Assembly: GCA_047974565.1 (NCBI GenBank)
Contig: JBKECN010000035.1
Location: 62,001-126,000 of the forward strand
Origin: JBDIAG01 sp047974565
GTDB lineage: Bacteria > Actinomycetota > Actinomycetes > Actinomycetales > CAWJMD01
Length of the DNA: 64,000 nucleotides
Direction of reading: 5' to 3'
Under the pieces are notes generated by a model, which worked only from the letters and a program-made list of their open reading frames with translations, was not told the origin of the DNA and did no database searches. The position numbers were made by a program, and so were the translations under genes. Shown piece after piece: positions 60,780 to 64,000 of this stretch; within the stretch, counting starts at the first letter, position 1, and the number at the start of each line of letters is the position of its first letter.

Positions 60780-63592
60780 AGCTTCACGTCCTCGTTGACG
60801 ACGCCCAGGGAGGTGGCCTTGCGCGAACCCAGGGTGTCCAGGATGACCAGGGTGATCCCCACCACGATGAGGAAGACCCCGGTGTCGAAGATCAGCACCG
60901 AACTCATCGAGACCGATCCCAGCAGGGGCAGTTCACCGCTGACATAGGTGCTGGTGAGCAGGTCGGTGCCGGTGATCAGGGGCGCGGTGGCTGTGCCGGA
61001 GGCCAGCACCAGACCCAACGCCAGCAAGGCCCGCGGGTGCAGCGGAGTGGAGGCCACCGACACGTCCGCGGACAGGTAGCGCAGCATGAAGGCGGCGCCG
61101 GCGACCAGGCCTGCGATGAAACCCCCGCCGGGATTGTTGTGGCCGGCGAAGAGCAGGTACATGGCGGTGGCCAGGGTGGCGTGGAAGGTCACTCGCACGG
61201 CCACTCGCAGCAACGTCGAGGGCCGGGGCAGGGGGTCGTCGCCGGGGGGCGCCTTGGCGCCGCGCGGGGTGGGCGGCGGACGCCGGGCCGTCATCACCAG
61301 GCTGGCGATTCCCAGCGCCGCGACCAGGACGACCGTGGCCTCGCCCAGGGTGTCCAGGCCACGGAAGTCGACGAGGATGACGTTGACGACGTTGCGGCCG
61401 TGGGCCTGGGTGTAGCTGCCTTCGAGCATTCCGGTGGCCACGCTTGGGCCTACCTCGGAGGTGCGATAGGGGTTGCTGGCCAGCAGCACCAGGGAGGTTG
61501 CCAGCACGCCCACCGAGATCGCGACCAGCGCCTTGGCCCGGTTCCACGACCCGGGAACCGCGTCGGGATAGCGGTAGGGCAACAACCGCATGACGAAGAG
61601 GAAGACGACGATCGACAGGGTCTCGACGAGCAGTTGGGTCAGGGCCAGGTCGGGCGCCCCGTGCAGCGCGTAGATGGTCGCCATCCCGTAGCCGACGGCT
61701 CCCAGCAGCAGAACGGCCGTCAACCGGACCCGGGTGAAGCAGGCGAGCAGGGCAGCGACCATGGTCACCAGCACCACCGGTGCCTGAGCCGGCGAGTCGA
61801 TCAGCGGCAACGGCCGCAGCGGCGTGGTTCCGAAGACCAGGGCCAGCCCCGGACCGGTGACCGCCACGAAGACGATCACGCCCAGGTAGAAGGGCAGCGA
61901 CCCGATCTGGGTGCGCCCGGTGACGAAGCCCGCGGTGCGATCCACCAGGTGCAGGGTCCGGTCGTACCAATGGTCGGCGTCGAACGGGGCACTCACCGCG
62001 CAGAAGCCGTCCTGCAGGCGCATGAACCGCGGACGCAGCGCGAACAGCGCCAATCCGGCGACGATGATCAGCATCGACAGCATCAGCGGCAGGTTCAGCC
62101 CGTGCCACAACGCCAGGTGCTCCTCGTGCCCGGTGACCGCCGCGACGAGATGGTCGAGAGTGGCCGGACGCAGCCCCAGGCCGAGCGAGAACAGGCTGAG
62201 GACGGTGATCGGCGCCACCATTCCCGATGAGGGCCGACGCACGTCCACGCCGCGAATCTGGTCGGTGGAGTGGTCCGGATCGCCGTCGGGCAGGTTCTTG
62301 GTGGCGAACGCGCCCCAGCAATAGCGCAGACCGTAGGCCAGGGTCATGGCACTGCCGAGCACGACGCCCACCAGAGCGGCGGTGGCCAGCCCGGCGCCCT
62401 CCTCGACGAGCAGGCCCAGGACCTCCTCCTTGGCGACAAAGCCCAGCAGCGGTGGGATGCCTGCCATCGACAGGGCAGCCACCCAGGCGGCCCCGGCTAG
62501 TACGGGCATCCGCCGGCCCATGCCGCTGAGCCGGTGCAGGTCGCGGGTGTGCGCCTGGTGGTCCACCGCCCCGAGCGAGCAGAAGAGTGCGGCCTTGGCG
62601 AACCCGTGGGTCAGCAGCAGCAGGGCGAGCGCGGCCTGGGAGGCCTCGCTTCCCCATCCCGCGACGATAGTGAGGAAGCCGAGTTGGGAGACGGTGGAGA
62701 AGGCCAGCAGCCGTTTCAGGTCGTGCTGGCGCAGCGCCCGCCAGCCACCCAGGAGCATCGTGGTGACCCCGGCCGCGACCAGCACCGGACGCCACCAGGT
62801 GATGTCCTCGGCGAAGGTCGGCGAGAACCGCGCGATGAGGTAGATGCCGGCCTTGACCATGGCCGCAGCATGCAGATACGCGGACACGGGGGTCGGTGCG
62901 GCCATCGCCCCGGGCAGCCAGATATGGAAGGGCGCCTGCGCGGACTTGGTGAGCGCGCCGACCAGCACGAGCGCCAACCCCGCCTGCACCACCGGTGTGG
63001 CCTCGGGTGGTGCGGCCAGCAACTCCGAGAGTCGCCAGGTGCCGGCGACGGTGGACAGCATGACCAGACCCAGCAGCATCGACAGGCCGCCCATCATGGT
63101 GATGAGCAGGGCCTGCATGGCTGCGCGCCGGGAGACCGGGTCGGTGGTGTTCAAGCCGACCAGCAGGAAGGACGTGATGGAGGTGAGTTCCCAGAAGAGG
63201 TAGAGCGAGAGGACGTTGTCCGACAGGACCAGGCCGACCATCGCCCCGGCGAAGGCGGTGAGGGTGGACACGAACCGGGTGAGGGTCTCGTCCCGGTGGG
63301 CATACCAGGCGGTGAAGACGAAGATCATCGTGCCCACGCCGCTGACCAGCACGAGCATCAGCCAGGAGAGCGGATCGAGCCGAAGGCCGATCTCGAGGCT
63401 GATCCCCGGCACCCAACGGTACGACTGGCTCCAAGCGTGACCGGAGAGCACGTCGTGGGCGCTCAGGGCCAGCAGCACGACACCGCTGACCGGTCCGAGC
63501 GCGGCGACCAGGAAGATCTTCGGCCCGACCCGTTCGGCCAGCGCCGCCGTCACGACGGTGAGCAGCACGTGGATCCCGATGACCAGGAGCAT
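60776..63592 (-). CDS. mnhA: Mrp Na+/H+ antiporter subunit A fused to subunit B
   Basis: ATG 63592 (MLLVIGIHVLLTVVTAALAERVG) gives 938 residues; a GTG one codon upstream is also possible. Residues ~1-500 are the NuoL-like core (YLFWELTSITSFLLVG with membrane Glu, KSAQAPFHIWLPGAMAAPTPVSAYLHAAAMVKAG, and HDLKRLLAFSTVSQLGF). Residues ~610-750 match the MrpA C-terminal/MbhD-like part (MATIYALHGAPDLALTQLLVETLS). The last ~150 residues are MnhB-like (TFHATLATAMYLLFAGHNNPGGGFIAGLVAGAAFML). A separate mnhB gene is absent, so this is the usual A-B fusion. It is the first gene of a six-gene operon that exchanges Na+ for H+. Confidence 0.95.
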   Translation of the reverse strand: MLLVIGIHVLLTVVTAALAERVGPKIFLVAALGPVSGVVLLALSAHDVLSGHAWSQSYRWVPGISLEIGLRLDPLSWLMLVLVSGVGTMIFVFTAWYAHRDETLTRFVSTLTAFAGAMVGLVLSDNVLSLYLFWELTSITSFLLVGLNTTDPVSRRAAMQALLITMMGGLSMLLGLVMLSTVAGTWRLSELLAAPPEATPVVQAGLALVLVGALTKSAQAPFHIWLPGAMAAPTPVSAYLHAAAMVKAGIYLIARFSPTFAEDITWWRPVLVAAGVTTMLLGGWRALRQHDLKRLLAFSTVSQLGFLTIVAGWGSEASQAALALLLLTHGFAKAALFCSLGAVDHQAHTRDLHRLSGMGRRMPVLAGAAWVAALSMAGIPPLLGFVAKEEVLGLLVEEGAGLATAALVGVVLGSAMTLAYGLRYCWGAFATKNLPDGDPDHSTDQIRGVDVRRPSSGMVAPITVLSLFSLGLGLRPATLDHLVAAVTGHEEHLALWHGLNLPLMLSMLIIVAGLALFALRPRFMRLQDGFCAVSAPFDADHWYDRTLHLVDRTAGFVTGRTQIGSLPFYLGVIVFVAVTGPGLALVFGTTPLRPLPLIDSPAQAPVVLVTMVAALLACFTRVRLTAVLLLGAVGYGMATIYALHGAPDLALTQLLVETLSIVVFLFVMRLLPYRYPDAVPGSWNRAKALVAISVGVLATSLVLLASNPYRTSEVGPSVATGMLEGSYTQAHGRNVVNVILVDFRGLDTLGEATVVLVAALGIASLVMTARRPPPTPRGAKAPPGDDPLPRPSTLLRVAVRVTFHATLATAMYLLFAGHNNPGGGFIAGLVAGAAFMLRYLSADVSVASTPLHPRALLALGLVLASGTATAPLITGTDLLTSTYVSGELPLLGSVSMSSVLIFDTGVFLIVVGITLVILDTLGSRKATSLGVVNEDVKL

Positions 63593-64000
63593 CACGAAGC
63601 GCTCACCACCGGCGCGAGGCTGGGCGCCCCCGCGGGCCGGCACGCACGGCAGGCCGGGTCAGGACGGTGACGCTGCGTCCGCCTCATCCTGCTCCCCTGC
63701 CTGCCGATCCGTTGTGTGCCTGTGCCCTGCAGTTGCCAGTTGTGCGGTGGCTGGCTGCCTCCTGCGTGCCAGCCTGCTGGGCCTCGTCGCCCACAACTGT
63801 CGTCGTCGCGGTCAATCGAGTGCGAAATCGGCGCCGTCCTTCGACGACGCCGGTCACACCACGCTTGAGCCGCCACCGTACTGGCCCCGGTCTCGCCTGG
63901 GCCAGTCTGGCGCCGAGAGGTTGATAGAGGTCCGATCACGATTCGTCGACGGTGGCTGCACACGGCCGCCGCTCGAACTGCGGGCATGGGGGCCTGCGCC
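63593..64000. other. Right-edge sequence without recognised gene
   Basis: About 400 bases. No coding region with convincing features is seen. It presumably carries the promoter of the Mrp operon and perhaps the start of a gene beyond the window. Confidence 0.4.

Noticed and set aside
60933..63434. Very long open frame (over 800 codons) on the minus strand in a different frame from mnhA
   Set aside because: The translation is Gly/Arg/Pro-rich low complexity with no domain; it is a high-GC shadow of the mnhA gene. The same applies to long open frames across icmF, jetC, rlmB and the trehalose gene.

Overview
This 64 kb window is chromosomal DNA of a high-GC Gram-positive bacterium, almost certainly an Actinomycetota. 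Most codons end in G or C, many starts are GTG, and the gene families are typical of that phylum: CP-ATP-grasp/alpha-E/transglutaminase cluster, PdxS/PdxT vitamin B6 synthesis, fused isobutyryl-CoA mutase IcmF, Glu-type RpiB, DUF4032, and an RlmB with a basic N-terminal tail. I cannot name the genus. Gene density is high and 4-base stop/start overlaps are frequent.

Layout. 0-3.1 kb: predicted peptide-ligase cluster, cut at the left edge. 3.2-8.7 kb: NUDIX hydrolase, EcsC-like protein, pdxT and pdxS separated by mtnA on the other strand, and a small membrane protein. 8.9-15 kb: a five-gene sugar-uptake operon (lipoprotein receptor, two permeases, GH140-like hydrolase, MalK-type ATPase) with a readable promoter and operator-like palindromes; base composition is locally lower. 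A divergent ArsR-SRPBCC fusion gene follows. 16.5-20.7 kb: icmF and a divergent MarR gene. 20.8-22.8 kb: rpiB and two unrecognised proteins. 23-25.8 kb: response regulator, histidine kinase and GerMN lipoprotein operon. 25.9-28 kb: a small accessory patch beside tRNA-Thr(TGT), with a Panacea (DUF4065) antitoxin, a toxin partner that has lost its end, and an opposing RecB/Cas4-like nuclease. 28-38.9 kb: DsbA-like protein, Ser/Thr kinase, CBS protein, fused trehalose-6-phosphate synthase/phosphatase, LacI regulator, DUF4032 protein, lactate dehydrogenase and a NUDIX hydrolase. 38.9-41.4 kb: a decayed DUF559 nuclease gene, then a TetR regulator and its divergent membrane protein with two operator copies. 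41.5-48.3 kb: a complete Wadjet JetABCD anti-plasmid system. 48.5-53.4 kb: rlmB, cysS, an MFS transporter and small genes. 53.7-56.2 kb: a MocA/IolG-like dehydrogenase, MocD-like di-iron oxygenase and MocE-like Rieske ferredoxin operon, suggesting catabolism of an O-methylated inositol or inosamine. 56.4-63.6 kb: an MFS transporter and a six-gene Mrp Na+/H+ antiporter operon with fused MnhA-MnhB.

The most notable items are the Wadjet operon, the MocADE-like operon, the eroded toxin-antitoxin/nuclease patch next to the tRNA, and a pair of related ~90-base hairpin repeats that both sit between converging genes. No CRISPR array, rRNA or intact insertion sequence was seen.
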